Source: Candidatus Faecalibacterium faecipullorum (GTDB taxonomy: Bacteria > Bacillota > Clostridia > Oscillospirales > Ruminococcaceae). Taken from it: a stretch of 21,576 nucleotides of DNA. Below are positions 14,591-21,576 of this stretch, piece by piece. Within the stretch, counting starts at the first letter, position 1; every line of letters starts with the position of its first letter. The DNA is taken from assembly GCA_019118985.1 (NCBI GenBank), contig DWXX01000041.1:1-21576 (forward strand). The letters run 5' to 3'. The translations under genes were made by a program, and so were the position numbers. The notes beneath the pieces were generated by a model that saw only the letters and a program-made list of their open reading frames with translations, had not been told where the DNA came from and searched no databases.

Positions 14591-16105
14591 ATGGAGCTGA
14601 AAGTTTTCCGTGATATCCTCTACGCCGGCGGCGGGTGCTGCACCGTCAAGGCCGAGCTGCCGGTGGAAGCCGAGATCCTCATCTCAGACTACCTGCCGCA
14701 GGTATTCAAGATCGTCAAGTGCTTCGCGCGGCCGGTGGTACTGCAAAAGCAGCTGCAGCCCGGCCGGCTGACCCTGGAGGGGTACATCCGCTGCACCGTC
14801 TACTACCAGGGGGAGGATGGGGCGGGGCTGTGCCAGACCGAACAGAAGCTGCCCTTCACCAAAGCGCTGGAGCTGCCGGAATTTGCCTTTACCTCCTGGA
14901 GCGCTGCGGTGGAAGGGGAGACCGAATACATCAACTGCCGGGCGGTCAACCCCCGGCGTATCGAGGTGCGGGGGGCCTACGCGCTGGTGGCGTCGGTGTC
15001 CACCCAGTGCAGCACCGAGGTGATCACCGCGCTGGCCGACTGCGGCATCCAGCAGCGTCTGGAGGCGCTGCGCGGGGTGCGGCGGGCCGCCGTCCTCGAC
15101 AAGCTGATCGCGGCCGACGGGCCGCTGCAGCTCGACCCCGCCCCCGCCGCCGTCCTGGACATAGCCGGCAGCGCCGACGTGCAGGAGGTAAAGGTCCTCA
15201 GCGGCAAGGCGGTGGCCAAAGGGGAGATCCACGCCCTGTGCGCCTGGCGGGGCAAGGAGAGCCCCGAACTGCACAGCCAGGCGGTGACCATCCCCTTCAA
15301 CCAGATCATGGACGTGGAGGGCCTGACCGAGGACTGCCGCTGCGTCTGCGCAGCCGAGCCGGTGGGCTTCACCCTCACCGAAGGGGAGGGGGGCGGCCCC
15401 GGCCGGCTGTCGGCCACCGCCATGCTGCGGCTGCGGGGCTGGCGGCCCTATGAGCTGAACTGCGCGGCCGACGCCTTCTCGACCCAGTACGAGGTGGAGT
15501 GCGACAGCGTCCCTCTGACCGCCGAGCAGCTGGCCTGCGTGCTGGACGAGAGGGCGGCCGTCACCTGTTCGGGGCCGCTGCCGGACGAGAACACCCGGCT
15601 GCTGGCCTGCTTTGCCGCCTTCGGGCCGGTGCAGGCCGAGCAGCGGGGGGACGCGCCGGTGCTGACCGCCAAAGTGCAGGTGACCGCCTTTGGGCAGAAC
15701 AGCCTGGACGAGATCGACAGCTACGACAAGACCGCCGAGCTGGTCATCCCGCTGCCGGGGGCCCCGGCGGGGGAGCTGTGGCCCGAGTGCTGGCTTTCGG
15801 CCGGGGCGGTGCAGGCCGACTGCACCGGCGGTGCGCTGGAAGTGACGGTGCAGGTGCGCGCGCAGGGGGCGGTGCTCAGCCGGGTGCAGCGGCCCTTCCT
15901 CAGCGGGGTGCGGGTGGGGGAGGCGCTGGCCCCCGCCGACCCCGCCATCTCGCTGCGGGTCTACTACGCGCAGCCGGGGGAGGCGCTGTTCGACATCGCG
16001 CGGCAGTTCCATGTCTCGCCGGGGCAGATGCTGGAGGCCAACGGCCTCGACCCCGATACCCGCACCCTGACGGCGGCCTGCCGCCTGCTGGTGCCCGGGG
16101 CCTGA
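14591..16105 (+). CDS. sipL: SipL, SpoIVA-interacting spore coat morphogenetic protein (SPOCS repeats plus LysM)
   Basis: 504 residues from ATG 14591, set by AAAGGAG at 14575-14581. An in-frame ATG at 14555 lies within a few bases of the promoter and has no ribosome-binding site. The protein is built of repeated SPOCS/DUF3794 beta-domains (about 20-115, 160-260 and 320-420, with phrases such as LISDYLPQVFKIVKC and the later DSYDKTAELVIPLP). A C-terminal LysM domain at about 457-502 follows (VYYAQPGEALFDIARQF, then LEANGL and LLVPG). In Clostridioides difficile SipL binds SpoIVA through its LysM domain and is needed for coat localisation around the forespore. No signal peptide is seen, as expected for a mother-cell protein. 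spoIVA follows 31 bases later, evidently in the same operon, which strongly supports SipL over other SPOCS/LysM proteins. Confidence 0.92.
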   Translation: MELKVFRDILYAGGGCCTVKAELPVEAEILISDYLPQVFKIVKCFARPVVLQKQLQPGRLTLEGYIRCTVYYQGEDGAGLCQTEQKLPFTKALELPEFAFTSWSAAVEGETEYINCRAVNPRRIEVRGAYALVASVSTQCSTEVITALADCGIQQRLEALRGVRRAAVLDKLIAADGPLQLDPAPAAVLDIAGSADVQEVKVLSGKAVAKGEIHALCAWRGKESPELHSQAVTIPFNQIMDVEGLTEDCRCVCAAEPVGFTLTEGEGGGPGRLSATAMLRLRGWRPYELNCAADAFSTQYEVECDSVPLTAEQLACVLDERAAVTCSGPLPDENTRLLACFAAFGPVQAEQRGDAPVLTAKVQVTAFGQNSLDEIDSYDKTAELVIPLPGAPAGELWPECWLSAGAVQADCTGGALEVTVQVRAQGAVLSRVQRPFLSGVRVGEALAPADPAISLRVYYAQPGEALFDIARQFHVSPGQMLEANGLDPDTRTLTAACRLLVPGA

Positions 16106-16136
16106 AAAGAAGTGGCCAGAAAGGAGAACAGATACC

Positions 16137-17624
16137 GTGGAACATCCTGCATTGTACCGGGACATCGGCCGGCGGACCGGCGGCGACATCTACATCGGGG
16201 TGGTGGGGCCGGTGCGCAGCGGCAAGAGCACCTTCATCAAACAGTTCATGGAGGCGCTGGTCCTGCCCGCTCTGGACCAGACAGACCCCGCCGCCCGCGC
16301 CCGCGCCCGGGATGAGCTGCCGCAGTCGGCCGCCGGGCGGACCATTATGACCACCGAGCCCAAGTTCATCCCCGAGACGGCGGCGCCTTTGCAGCTGGAG
16401 GGCGGGGGCGAGTGCCGGGTGCGGCTGATCGACTGCGTGGGCTACATGGTGGAGGGGGCCATGGGCCACGAGGAGGACGACAAGCCCCGGATGGTCAAGA
16501 GCCCCTGGTTCGACGAGGCGGTGCCCTTCGACCTTGCGGCCGAGACCGGGACCCGCAAGGTCATCCGGGAGCATTCCACCATCGGGGTGGTGGTGACCAC
16601 CGACGGCTCGATCAGCGACATCCCCCGCGCGGGGTACGAAAAGGCCGAAAGCCGGGTCATCGCCGAGCTGGAAGAGCTGGGCAAGCCCTACGTCATTTTG
16701 CTGAACAGCACCCACCCCGCCTCCCCCGAGACCAGACAGCTGGCCGCCGGGCTGGAAGAGCAGTACGGCCGGCCGGTGCTGCCGGTCAGCTGCACCGAGC
16801 TGGACGCCGCCGCCCTGGAAGAGATCCTCGAGCAGGTGCTGTACGAGTTCCCGGTGCGGGAGCTGGACTTCGCCATGCCGCGGTGGGTCACCATGCTGGA
16901 CGCCGGCCACTGGCTGCAGAGCAGCGTCTACCAGGCGGCGCTGGACTTTGCCGCCCGCATCGTCCGGATGAAAGACCTGCGCGCCGCCGCCGGGGGCGCC
17001 GCGCTGGACTGCGACGCGGTGCAGCGGTCGGCGGTCAGCGGGATGGACCTGGCCGAGGGGCGGGTGCGGGTGACGGTGGAGCTCAGACCCGAGGTGTTCT
17101 ACCAGGTGCTGAGCGAGCAGACCGGCCTCGACATCGGGGACGAGGCGGGGCTGATGCCCTGCGTCATCGAGCTGGCTCGGGCAAAGCGCGCCTACGAGCG
17201 GCTGCGCAGCGCCCTCGAACAGGTGGAAGCCACCGGCTACGGCATCGTCATGCCCTCCATCGACGAGCTGCACCTCGAACCGCCCGAGGTCATCCGGCAG
17301 GGGGGCCGCTGCGGGGTGCGGCTGGAAGCCAGCGCCCCCTCCATCCAGATGATGCGGGCGGTCATCCGCACCGAGCTGAACCCCATCGTCGGCTCGGAGC
17401 GGCAGAGCGAGGAACTGGTCGAGAGCCTGATGGCCGGCTTTGAGGCCGACCCCGTCAAGATATGGGAGTCCAACATCTTCGGCAAGAGCCTCTACGAGCT
17501 GGTCAACGAGGGGCTGCAGGCAAAGCTGCTGCACATGCCCCAGGAGGCCCGCACCCGGATGCAGGAGACCATCGAACGGGTGATCAACGAGGGCTGCACC
17601 GGCCTGATCTGCATTTTGCTGTGA
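16137..17624 (+). CDS. spoIVA: Stage IV sporulation protein A (SpoIVA), coat basement-layer ATPase
   Basis: 495 residues from a GTG start (AAAGGAG at 16120-16126), close to the 492 of the Bacillus protein as I recall it. SpoIVA is a cytoskeletal NTPase that polymerises irreversibly on the mother-cell side of the outer forespore membrane after ATP hydrolysis. The N-terminal GTPase-like fold has Walker A GPVRSGKST at 24-32, the conserved block DELPQSAAGRTIMTTEPKF at 59-77 and LIDCVGY (Asp99). HSTIGVVVTTDGS is also intact. The middle domain is more divergent. The C-terminus (QSEELVESLMAGFEADP, then LYELVNEGLQAKL and NEGCTGLICILL) carries the part known to contact SpoVM. It is co-oriented with spoVM and sipL and closed by a terminator, so the operon ends here. 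Confidence 0.97.
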   Translation: MEHPALYRDIGRRTGGDIYIGVVGPVRSGKSTFIKQFMEALVLPALDQTDPAARARARDELPQSAAGRTIMTTEPKFIPETAAPLQLEGGGECRVRLIDCVGYMVEGAMGHEEDDKPRMVKSPWFDEAVPFDLAAETGTRKVIREHSTIGVVVTTDGSISDIPRAGYEKAESRVIAELEELGKPYVILLNSTHPASPETRQLAAGLEEQYGRPVLPVSCTELDAAALEEILEQVLYEFPVRELDFAMPRWVTMLDAGHWLQSSVYQAALDFAARIVRMKDLRAAAGGAALDCDAVQRSAVSGMDLAEGRVRVTVELRPEVFYQVLSEQTGLDIGDEAGLMPCVIELARAKRAYERLRSALEQVEATGYGIVMPSIDELHLEPPEVIRQGGRCGVRLEASAPSIQMMRAVIRTELNPIVGSERQSEELVESLMAGFEADPVKIWESNIFGKSLYELVNEGLQAKLLHMPQEARTRMQETIERVINEGCTGLICILL

Positions 17625-17645
17625 CATCCTGTGCCCCGAACGGCG

Positions 17646-17681
17646 AGCAGGGGGCCCCGCTTGGGGCCGCCTGCTTTTTTT
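17646..17681 (+). terminator. Rho-independent terminator after spoIVA
   Basis: AGCAGG-G-GGCCCC (17646-17658) pairs with GGGGCC-G-CCTGCT (17663-17675). This makes a 6+6-bp stem with one G-G mismatch and a four-base loop, followed by six further T residues. It lies 22 bases after the spoIVA stop. Confidence 0.9.
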
Positions 17682-17705
17682 GCGCCCGATTTTACACGGG
17701 CGGTG

Positions 17706-17734
17706 CTGTAAATTTGGGATTTGTGTGGTATACT
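17706..17734 (+). promoter_or_regulatory. Extended -10 vegetative promoter for the MFS transporter gene
   Basis: TGGTATACT (17726-17734) is an extended -10 element (TGn plus TATACT, one base from TATAAT). The -35 at the matching 17-base distance, CTGTAA (17706-17711), is weak, which is typical when an extended -10 is present. It lies between the spoIVA terminator and the transporter start, leaving a leader of about 60 bases. Confidence 0.65.
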
Positions 17735-17751
17735 GAACAGGTACGGACAAA

Positions 17752-17781
17752 GCGAGCATAGCGTGAGCGAGAATAACGTGA
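17752..17781 (+). repeat. Tandem 15-base repeat in the transporter leader
   Basis: Two adjacent 15-base units, GCGAGCATAGCGTGA (17752-17766) and GCGAGAATAACGTGA (17767-17781), agree at 13 of 15 positions. The next stretch (GAAAGAACAGGTGA) may be a third, more decayed unit; it contains the AGGTG ribosome-binding site. It lies between the promoter and the start codon. Its function is unknown; it may be a duplication without a role or a binding site in the mRNA leader. Confidence 0.55.
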
Positions 17782-17800
17782 GAAAGAACAGGTGACCGCC

Positions 17801-19090
17801 ATGATACAAAACGACGAACGCAGAGACGACGACAGCACCCAAAAGATGACCGGGCTGGAAAAGCGCTGGGTCCTCTACGATGTGGGCAACTCAGCCTTTA
17901 CACTGCTGATCACCACCATCCTGCCCATCTACTTCAACGCCCTGGCCGAGGCGGCGGGGCTGACCAGCGCCGAGTACCTGGCCTTCTGGGGGTACGCGGC
18001 CTCCTTTGTGACGGTGGTGGTGGCGGTGCTGGGGCCCACCCTCGGGGCGGTGGCCGACCTGCCCGGGATGAAAAAGAAGCTGTTCGCCCTCTGCGCCGCG
18101 GTGGGGATCGCCGGCTGCGCCGTCATGGGCGCCGTGGGGCACTGGGTGTGGTTTCTGGGCTGCTTCATCATCGCCAAGATCGGCTACAGCGCGAGCCTGG
18201 TCTTTTACGACGCGATGCTGCCCGACGTCGCCGCGCCCGAGCGGATGGATAAGGTCTCGTCGGTGGGGTACGCCTTCGGCTATGCCGGCAGCTGCATCCC
18301 CTTTGTCCTCAGCCTTGTGCTGGTGCTGGGGTACGAGGGGCTGGGGCTGACCCTCTCGGGGGCGATGCTGGCGGCCTTCCTGCTCAACGCCGGGTGGTGG
18401 CTGTGCTGCACCGTCCCCCTGCTGCGCCGCTACCGGCAGAAATACAGCGTCCCCGCCGGGGGGCGCGTCACGGCGGGGGCCTTCCGCCGGCTGGGCGGCA
18501 CGCTGCGAGAGATTCGGGGCAACAGGCAGGTGTTCTGGTTTTTGATCGCCTTCTTCCTCTACATCGACGGGGTGTACACCATCATCGACATGGCCACCGC
18601 CTACGGCCAGGCCCTCGGGCTGGACAGCACCGGGCTGCTGCTGGCGCTGCTGGTGACCCAGATCGTGGCCTTCCCCTTTGCGCTGCTGTTCGGCTGGCTG
18701 GCCCACCGGGTGGACACCGCCAAACTGGTGTCGGTCTGCATCCTGGCCTATGTGGCCATCGCGGCTTACGCCATCTTCCTGCGCAGCCAGGGGCAGTTCT
18801 GGGTGCTGGCGGTCTGCGTCGGGATGTTCCAGGGGGGCATCCAGTCGCTGTCCCGCTCCTACTTCGGCAAGATCATCCCGCCCGAGCGCTCGGGCGAATA
18901 CTACGGCCTGCTGGACATCTGCGGCAAGGGGGCGGCCTTCCTCGGCACCTTCCTGGTCAGCGCCCTGACCCAGGCCACCGGCAGCACCTCCGCCGGGGTG
19001 ACGGTCATCGCCCCGCTGATTTTGCTGGGCTTTTTCGCCTTCCGCCGGGCGGTACACTATGCCAGGGACTGCCCCCCTCAGTCTCGCTGA
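17801..19090 (+). CDS. MFS transporter, UMF1/Atg22-like family
   Basis: 429 residues from ATG 17801, with AGGTG at 17790-17794; an in-frame GTG at 17792 would put the start on top of that site. About twelve hydrophobic segments are visible. The N-terminal signature WVLYDVGNSAFTLLITTILP and the segment FYDAMLPDVA are typical of the UMF1 (unknown major facilitator)/Atg22-like group. Other supporting pieces are GYAFGYAGSCIPFVLSLVLV and GGIQSLSRSYFGKIIPPERS. It is a cytoplasmic-membrane protein. The substrate is unknown; the eukaryotic relative Atg22 exports amino acids from vacuoles, but that cannot be carried over. The final residues (CPPQSR) and the stop codon are encoded inside the repeat at 19071-19122, suggesting that the original C-terminus was altered. 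Confidence 0.85.
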   Translation: MIQNDERRDDDSTQKMTGLEKRWVLYDVGNSAFTLLITTILPIYFNALAEAAGLTSAEYLAFWGYAASFVTVVVAVLGPTLGAVADLPGMKKKLFALCAAVGIAGCAVMGAVGHWVWFLGCFIIAKIGYSASLVFYDAMLPDVAAPERMDKVSSVGYAFGYAGSCIPFVLSLVLVLGYEGLGLTLSGAMLAAFLLNAGWWLCCTVPLLRRYRQKYSVPAGGRVTAGAFRRLGGTLREIRGNRQVFWFLIAFFLYIDGVYTIIDMATAYGQALGLDSTGLLLALLVTQIVAFPFALLFGWLAHRVDTAKLVSVCILAYVAIAAYAIFLRSQGQFWVLAVCVGMFQGGIQSLSRSYFGKIIPPERSGEYYGLLDICGKGAAFLGTFLVSALTQATGSTSAGVTVIAPLILLGFFAFRRAVHYARDCPPQSR

Positions 19091-19122
19091 CGCTCGACAG
19101 CTCCCCCGCACGCAGGGGAGCC
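19071..19122 (+). repeat. Hairpin-bearing dispersed-type repeat at the 3' end of the transporter gene
   Basis: The segment has an imperfect inverted part (GTCTCGCTGACGCTCGAC) followed by a clean hairpin. In the hairpin, GCTCCCC (19100-19106) pairs with GGGGAGC (19115-19121) around CGCACGCA. It resembles the short palindromic CCCTCAGTC...GACAGCTCCCC...GGGGAGCC elements that I recall being scattered in many copies through clostridial gut genomes. Only one copy is in this window, so its repetitive nature is inferred. There is no T run, but the hairpin may act as a weak terminator or mRNA stabiliser. Confidence 0.6.
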
Positions 19123-19153
19123 AATATGTATGTGATTTGAATGAGGTGATACC

Positions 19154-20002
19154 ATGCCTGCTGTTTATGCGCACCGCCGTTTTGGCGCCGAGGTGCTGGC
19201 CTGCTGCCGCAATGGGGCGGCGCGGGCAGCCATCGGGGCCTTCCACACCCTGTACGAAGTGGGGCTGCAGGGGCCCGACGTCCTGTTCTACTACGACCCG
19301 CTGCACAAAAACCCCTGCAAGGACGCCGGCAGCGCCCTGCACGGCGCGCTGGCCGCGCCCTTCTTTGCGCGCGGGGCTGAAAAAGTCCTCCGCCCGGCCG
19401 CGGGCGCGCCGACGGGGCAGGCCCTGCTGAGCTACCTGCTGGGGTTCAGCTGCCACTACGCCCTGGACAGCGCCTGCCACAGCTACATCGAGTGGGAGAT
19501 CGCCCGCTCCGGCCACAGCCATGTCTCCATCGAGACGGCCTTCGAGGCTGCGCTGATGGAGGCCGACGGGGTGGACTGGCGCAGCCACAACCCCGCCGGG
19601 TACATCCCCGCCGACGAGACCACCGCCCGGACCATCGCCCGGGTGCTGCCCGCCTCGCCGGCGGCGCTGCGCCGCTGCCTGTGGAACATGAAGGCGGCCA
19701 ACGCCCTGCTGATGCCCGGCTGCCCGGCCCGCACCGCCCTGGTCGAGGGGGCTGTCCGCGCCGCCGGCAAGTGGGAGGCGATCGGGGGGCTCATCCCCGA
19801 CGCGCTGGACCGCCCCGCCTACGCCGGCAGCTGCGCCGAGCTGGAGCGGCTGTACGAGGAGGCCATCCCCACAGCCCTCGCCCTGATGGACGGCCTGTGC
19901 GCCCGCGTGCAGGAGGGCGCGGCCCTGCCCGCCGCCTTCGGCTACACCTACGGCCCGCGGGCGGAGCTGATGGCCGGCTACGAAGCCGCCGCGCAAAGCT
20001 GA
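19154..20002 (+). CDS. Zinc-dependent phospholipase C-like protein
   Basis: 282 residues, with GAGGTGA (19143-19149) before the ATG. The arrangement of possible metal ligands mirrors the zinc-dependent phospholipase C fold: His7 (MPAVYAHRRFG), Asp42 (GPDVLFYY), His63, then HYALD (His101-x3-Asp105), His109, and HVSIE (His123-x3-Glu127). The HxxxD and HxxxE spacings match those of the Bacillus cereus enzyme. Unlike secreted toxins there is no signal peptide, so it is probably cytoplasmic and may act on internal lipids or another phosphoester. The family is common in clostridia and mostly uncharacterised. The half after residue 150 is alanine-rich and helical with no motif I recognise. No promoter is seen upstream, so it may be transcribed with the MFS gene through the repeat. 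Confidence 0.8.
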   Translation: MPAVYAHRRFGAEVLACCRNGAARAAIGAFHTLYEVGLQGPDVLFYYDPLHKNPCKDAGSALHGALAAPFFARGAEKVLRPAAGAPTGQALLSYLLGFSCHYALDSACHSYIEWEIARSGHSHVSIETAFEAALMEADGVDWRSHNPAGYIPADETTARTIARVLPASPAALRRCLWNMKAANALLMPGCPARTALVEGAVRAAGKWEAIGGLIPDALDRPAYAGSCAELERLYEEAIPTALALMDGLCARVQEGAALPAAFGYTYGPRAELMAGYEAAAQS

Positions 20003-20010
20003 GCGCCGTC

Positions 20011-20039
20011 TTGCCAACGGCTGCCATCTGTGGTATAAT
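20011..20039 (+). promoter_or_regulatory. Strong sigma-A promoter for the sugar transferase-prfB unit
   Basis: TTGCCA (20011-20016) and a perfect TATAAT (20034-20039) are 17 bases apart, with an additional TGG extension directly before the -10. This is the closest to consensus of any promoter in the window. It starts nine bases after the phospholipase-like gene. The leader of about 60 bases contains a small inverted repeat (TGCCC, 20049-20053, against GGGCA, 20060-20064) but no recognised riboswitch. Confidence 0.8.
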
Positions 20040-20107
20040 CACACTGTCTGCCCATACTGGGGGCATCGCCTGCACCAGAGGGCGCCAAAAGGAAGGAGCG
20101 GTTTGGG

Positions 20108-20725
20108 ATGTATCGCAGATATGGCAAGCGGGCGCTGGATGTGATCCTGTCGCTGGGGGGGATCGTCTGCCTGTCCTGGCTGCTTTTGGCCCTGGCTGTG
20201 GCCGTCCGGCTGGATTCGCCCGGGCCGGTGCTGTTCCGGCAAAAGCGGGTGGGCATCCACAAGACCCACTTTGAGATCCTCAAGTTCCGCACCATGCGCG
20301 CCGACACCCCCCACGATATGCCCACCCATCTGCTGGCCGACCCCGACCGGTGCATCACCCGGGTGGGGCGGTTCCTGCGCAGGACCAGCCTGGACGAGCT
20401 GCCGCAGCTGTTCAACATCCTGCGGGGGGATATGGCGGTGATCGGGCCCCGCCCCGCCCTCTGGAACCAGTACGACCTGCTGGAAGAGCGGGACAAGTAC
20501 GGCGCCAACGACGTCCGCCCCGGGCTGACCGGCCTTGCGCAGATCCATGGCCGGGACGAGCTGGAGATCCCGGTCAAGGCGAAACTTGACGGCGAATACG
20601 CCGCCGACATCACCTTCTGGGGGGATGTGAAGCTGTTCTTCGGCACCATCGGGGCGGTCGTCCGCCGCGACGGCGTGGTCGAAGGGGGGACCGGCGCGCT
20701 CCGCCGGCAGGGGCACAACAAGTAA
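20108..20725 (+). CDS. Membrane sugar-phosphate transferase (polyprenyl-phosphate glycosyl-1-phosphate transferase)
   Basis: 205 residues, AAGGAG at 20093-20098. This is the monotopic transferase family that starts glycan assembly by moving a sugar-1-phosphate from a nucleotide sugar to undecaprenyl phosphate. The N-terminus has one hydrophobic, probably re-entrant, helix (about 10-33). It is followed by the signature SPGPVLFRQKRVG, the ILKFRTM block and the catalytic Asp96-Glu97 pair in RRTSLDELPQLFNIL. GDMAVIGPRPAL and RPGLTGLAQIHGR complete the family pattern. Its size fits the small PglC/TuaA-like group without the extra N-terminal membrane domain. The sugar is unknown. No other glycan genes are nearby; the gene stands alone between a phospholipase-like gene and prfB. 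Confidence 0.92.
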   Translation: MYRRYGKRALDVILSLGGIVCLSWLLLALAVAVRLDSPGPVLFRQKRVGIHKTHFEILKFRTMRADTPHDMPTHLLADPDRCITRVGRFLRRTSLDELPQLFNILRGDMAVIGPRPALWNQYDLLEERDKYGANDVRPGLTGLAQIHGRDELEIPVKAKLDGEYAADITFWGDVKLFFGTIGAVVRRDGVVEGGTGALRRQGHNK

Positions 20726-20760
20726 GCAAGCCACCGATATACGACAGGGAGAGGTAACGA

Positions 20761-21576
20761 ATGATCACCATTGACGAACTGAAGGTGCAGCTGGCCGAAC
20801 ACGGCAAGGCCGTGCAGGATCTGGAAGAGGCCCTGGCCATCGAAGCCAGCAAAAAGCGCGTGCAGGAGCTGGAGCACGCCATGACCCGCCCCGGCTTTTA
20901 CGACGACGCCGAGGCCAGCAAAAAGGTCTTTGACGAGGTGGGCGATCTGAAGGGCAAGCTGGGCCGCTTTGAAAAGCTGCAGGGCCTGTATGAGGACGCC
21001 CAGACCATGCTGCTGATGCTGGAGGAAGAGAACGACCCCTCCCTCATCCCCGAAGGGGAGCAGGCCGTCCAGGCCGTCGAGAAGGCGGTGGACGAGCTGC
21101 AGCTGATGACCATGCTCAACGGCGAGTACGACCATTCCAACGCCATCCTGACCTTCCACGCCGGGACGGGCGGCACCGAGGCGCAGGACTGGGCCGAGAT
21201 GCTCTACCGGATGTACACCCGCTGGGCCGCGGCCCACGGCATGACCGTCGAGGAGCTGGACTACCAGGACGGCGACGAGGCCGGCATCAAGAGCGCCTCC
21301 ATCATGGTCAAGGGGGCCAACGCCTACGGCCTGCTCAAGAGCGAGAACGGCGTCCACCGCCTGGTGCGGGTCAGCCCCTTTGACGCCAACGCCCGCCGGC
21401 AGACCAGCTTCGCCTCCCTTGAGGTGATGCCCGAGCTGGACAACACCATCGAGGTCAACATCCGCCCCGAGGACATCGAGATGCAGGTCTACCGCTCTTC
21501 GGGCGCGGGCGGCCAGCACATCAACAAGACCTCCAGCGCCGTCCGCCTGATCCACAAGCCCACCGGCATCGTGGTC
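20761..21576 (+). CDS. prfB: Peptide chain release factor 2, 3' end beyond the window
   Basis: 272 codons are present and still open at the last base. RF2 ends translation at UGA and UAA. The N-terminal coiled-coil domain is followed by the stop-codon recognition tripeptide Ser205-Pro206-Phe207 and the catalytic Gly250-Gly251-Gln252 (SSGAGGQHINKT), all at the Escherichia coli numbers. An AGGGAGAGG Shine-Dalgarno precedes the ATG. The gene reads in a single frame from its start. The programmed +1 frameshift at an in-frame UGA near codon 26 that autoregulates most bacterial prfB genes is absent: the sequence passes through EEALAIEASKKRVQELE without interruption. It starts 35 bases after the sugar transferase stop with no terminator between, so it probably shares the promoter at 20011-20039. 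Confidence 0.96.
   Translation, partial: MITIDELKVQLAEHGKAVQDLEEALAIEASKKRVQELEHAMTRPGFYDDAEASKKVFDEVGDLKGKLGRFEKLQGLYEDAQTMLLMLEEENDPSLIPEGEQAVQAVEKAVDELQLMTMLNGEYDHSNAILTFHAGTGGTEAQDWAEMLYRMYTRWAAAHGMTVEELDYQDGDEAGIKSASIMVKGANAYGLLKSENGVHRLVRVSPFDANARRQTSFASLEVMPELDNTIEVNIRPEDIEMQVYRSSGAGGQHINKTSSAVRLIHKPTGIVV

Noticed and set aside
20005..20021. Small inverted repeat GCCGT/ACGGC after the phospholipase-like gene as a terminator
   Set aside because: Only five base pairs, no T run, and it overlaps the -35 element of the next promoter.
1..21576. CRISPR arrays, tRNA or rRNA genes, transposases, prophage genes
   Set aside because: No regularly spaced repeats, no tRNA-like cloverleaf with CCA-type ends, and no transposase or phage motif was noticed by eye on either strand.

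Overview
The window is a GC-rich stretch in which every recognisable gene lies on the + strand. It is packed with housekeeping genes in the order typical of Firmicutes, plus endospore genes (spoVM, sipL, spoIVA). SipL is a clostridial feature. Together with the high GC content and very strong preference for C or G at third codon positions, this suggests a high-GC clostridium, perhaps an Oscillospiraceae/Ruminococcaceae-type gut bacterium. That placement is inference. No rRNA, tRNA, CRISPR array or insertion sequence was seen, and no stretch over 300 bases lacks a gene.

Layout. (1) Bases 1-2009: the 3' end of a biotin carrier gene, a carboxyltransferase alpha subunit (OadA/PycB type) and a small conserved two-cysteine protein, closed by a strong terminator. 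The first ~108 bases do not fit the carrier gene and may be a foreign or chimeric junction. (2) Bases 2057-14305: a promoter followed by a tight run yicC, remA, gmk, priA, def, fmt, rsmB, rlmN, stp, prkC, rsgA, thiN. This is the classical gmk-to-thiN cluster, but rpoZ and coaBC are missing between gmk and priA, and rpe is missing between rsgA and thiN. It joins nucleotide supply, replication restart, formyl-methionine handling, rRNA modification, ribosome maturation and the PASTA kinase/phosphatase pair. (3) Bases 14321-17681: a sporulation block. A 27-residue SpoVM gene has its own sigma-E-like promoter and terminator. It is followed by sipL and spoIVA, apparently with a second sigma-E-like promoter. 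SpoVM marks the forespore membrane, SpoIVA polymerises on it, and SipL is the clostridial SpoIVA partner, so the coat basement layer is encoded at one locus. (4) Bases 17682-20002: a UMF1-type MFS transporter whose last codons run into a hairpin-bearing repeat, then a zinc-dependent phospholipase C-like protein. (5) Bases 20011-21576: a near-consensus promoter, a membrane sugar-phosphate transferase, and the 5' part of prfB, which lacks the usual programmed frameshift and runs off the end.

The most interesting signals are the spoVM-sipL-spoIVA locus, the overlooked SpoVM microprotein with its promoter, and the abrupt junction near base 108.
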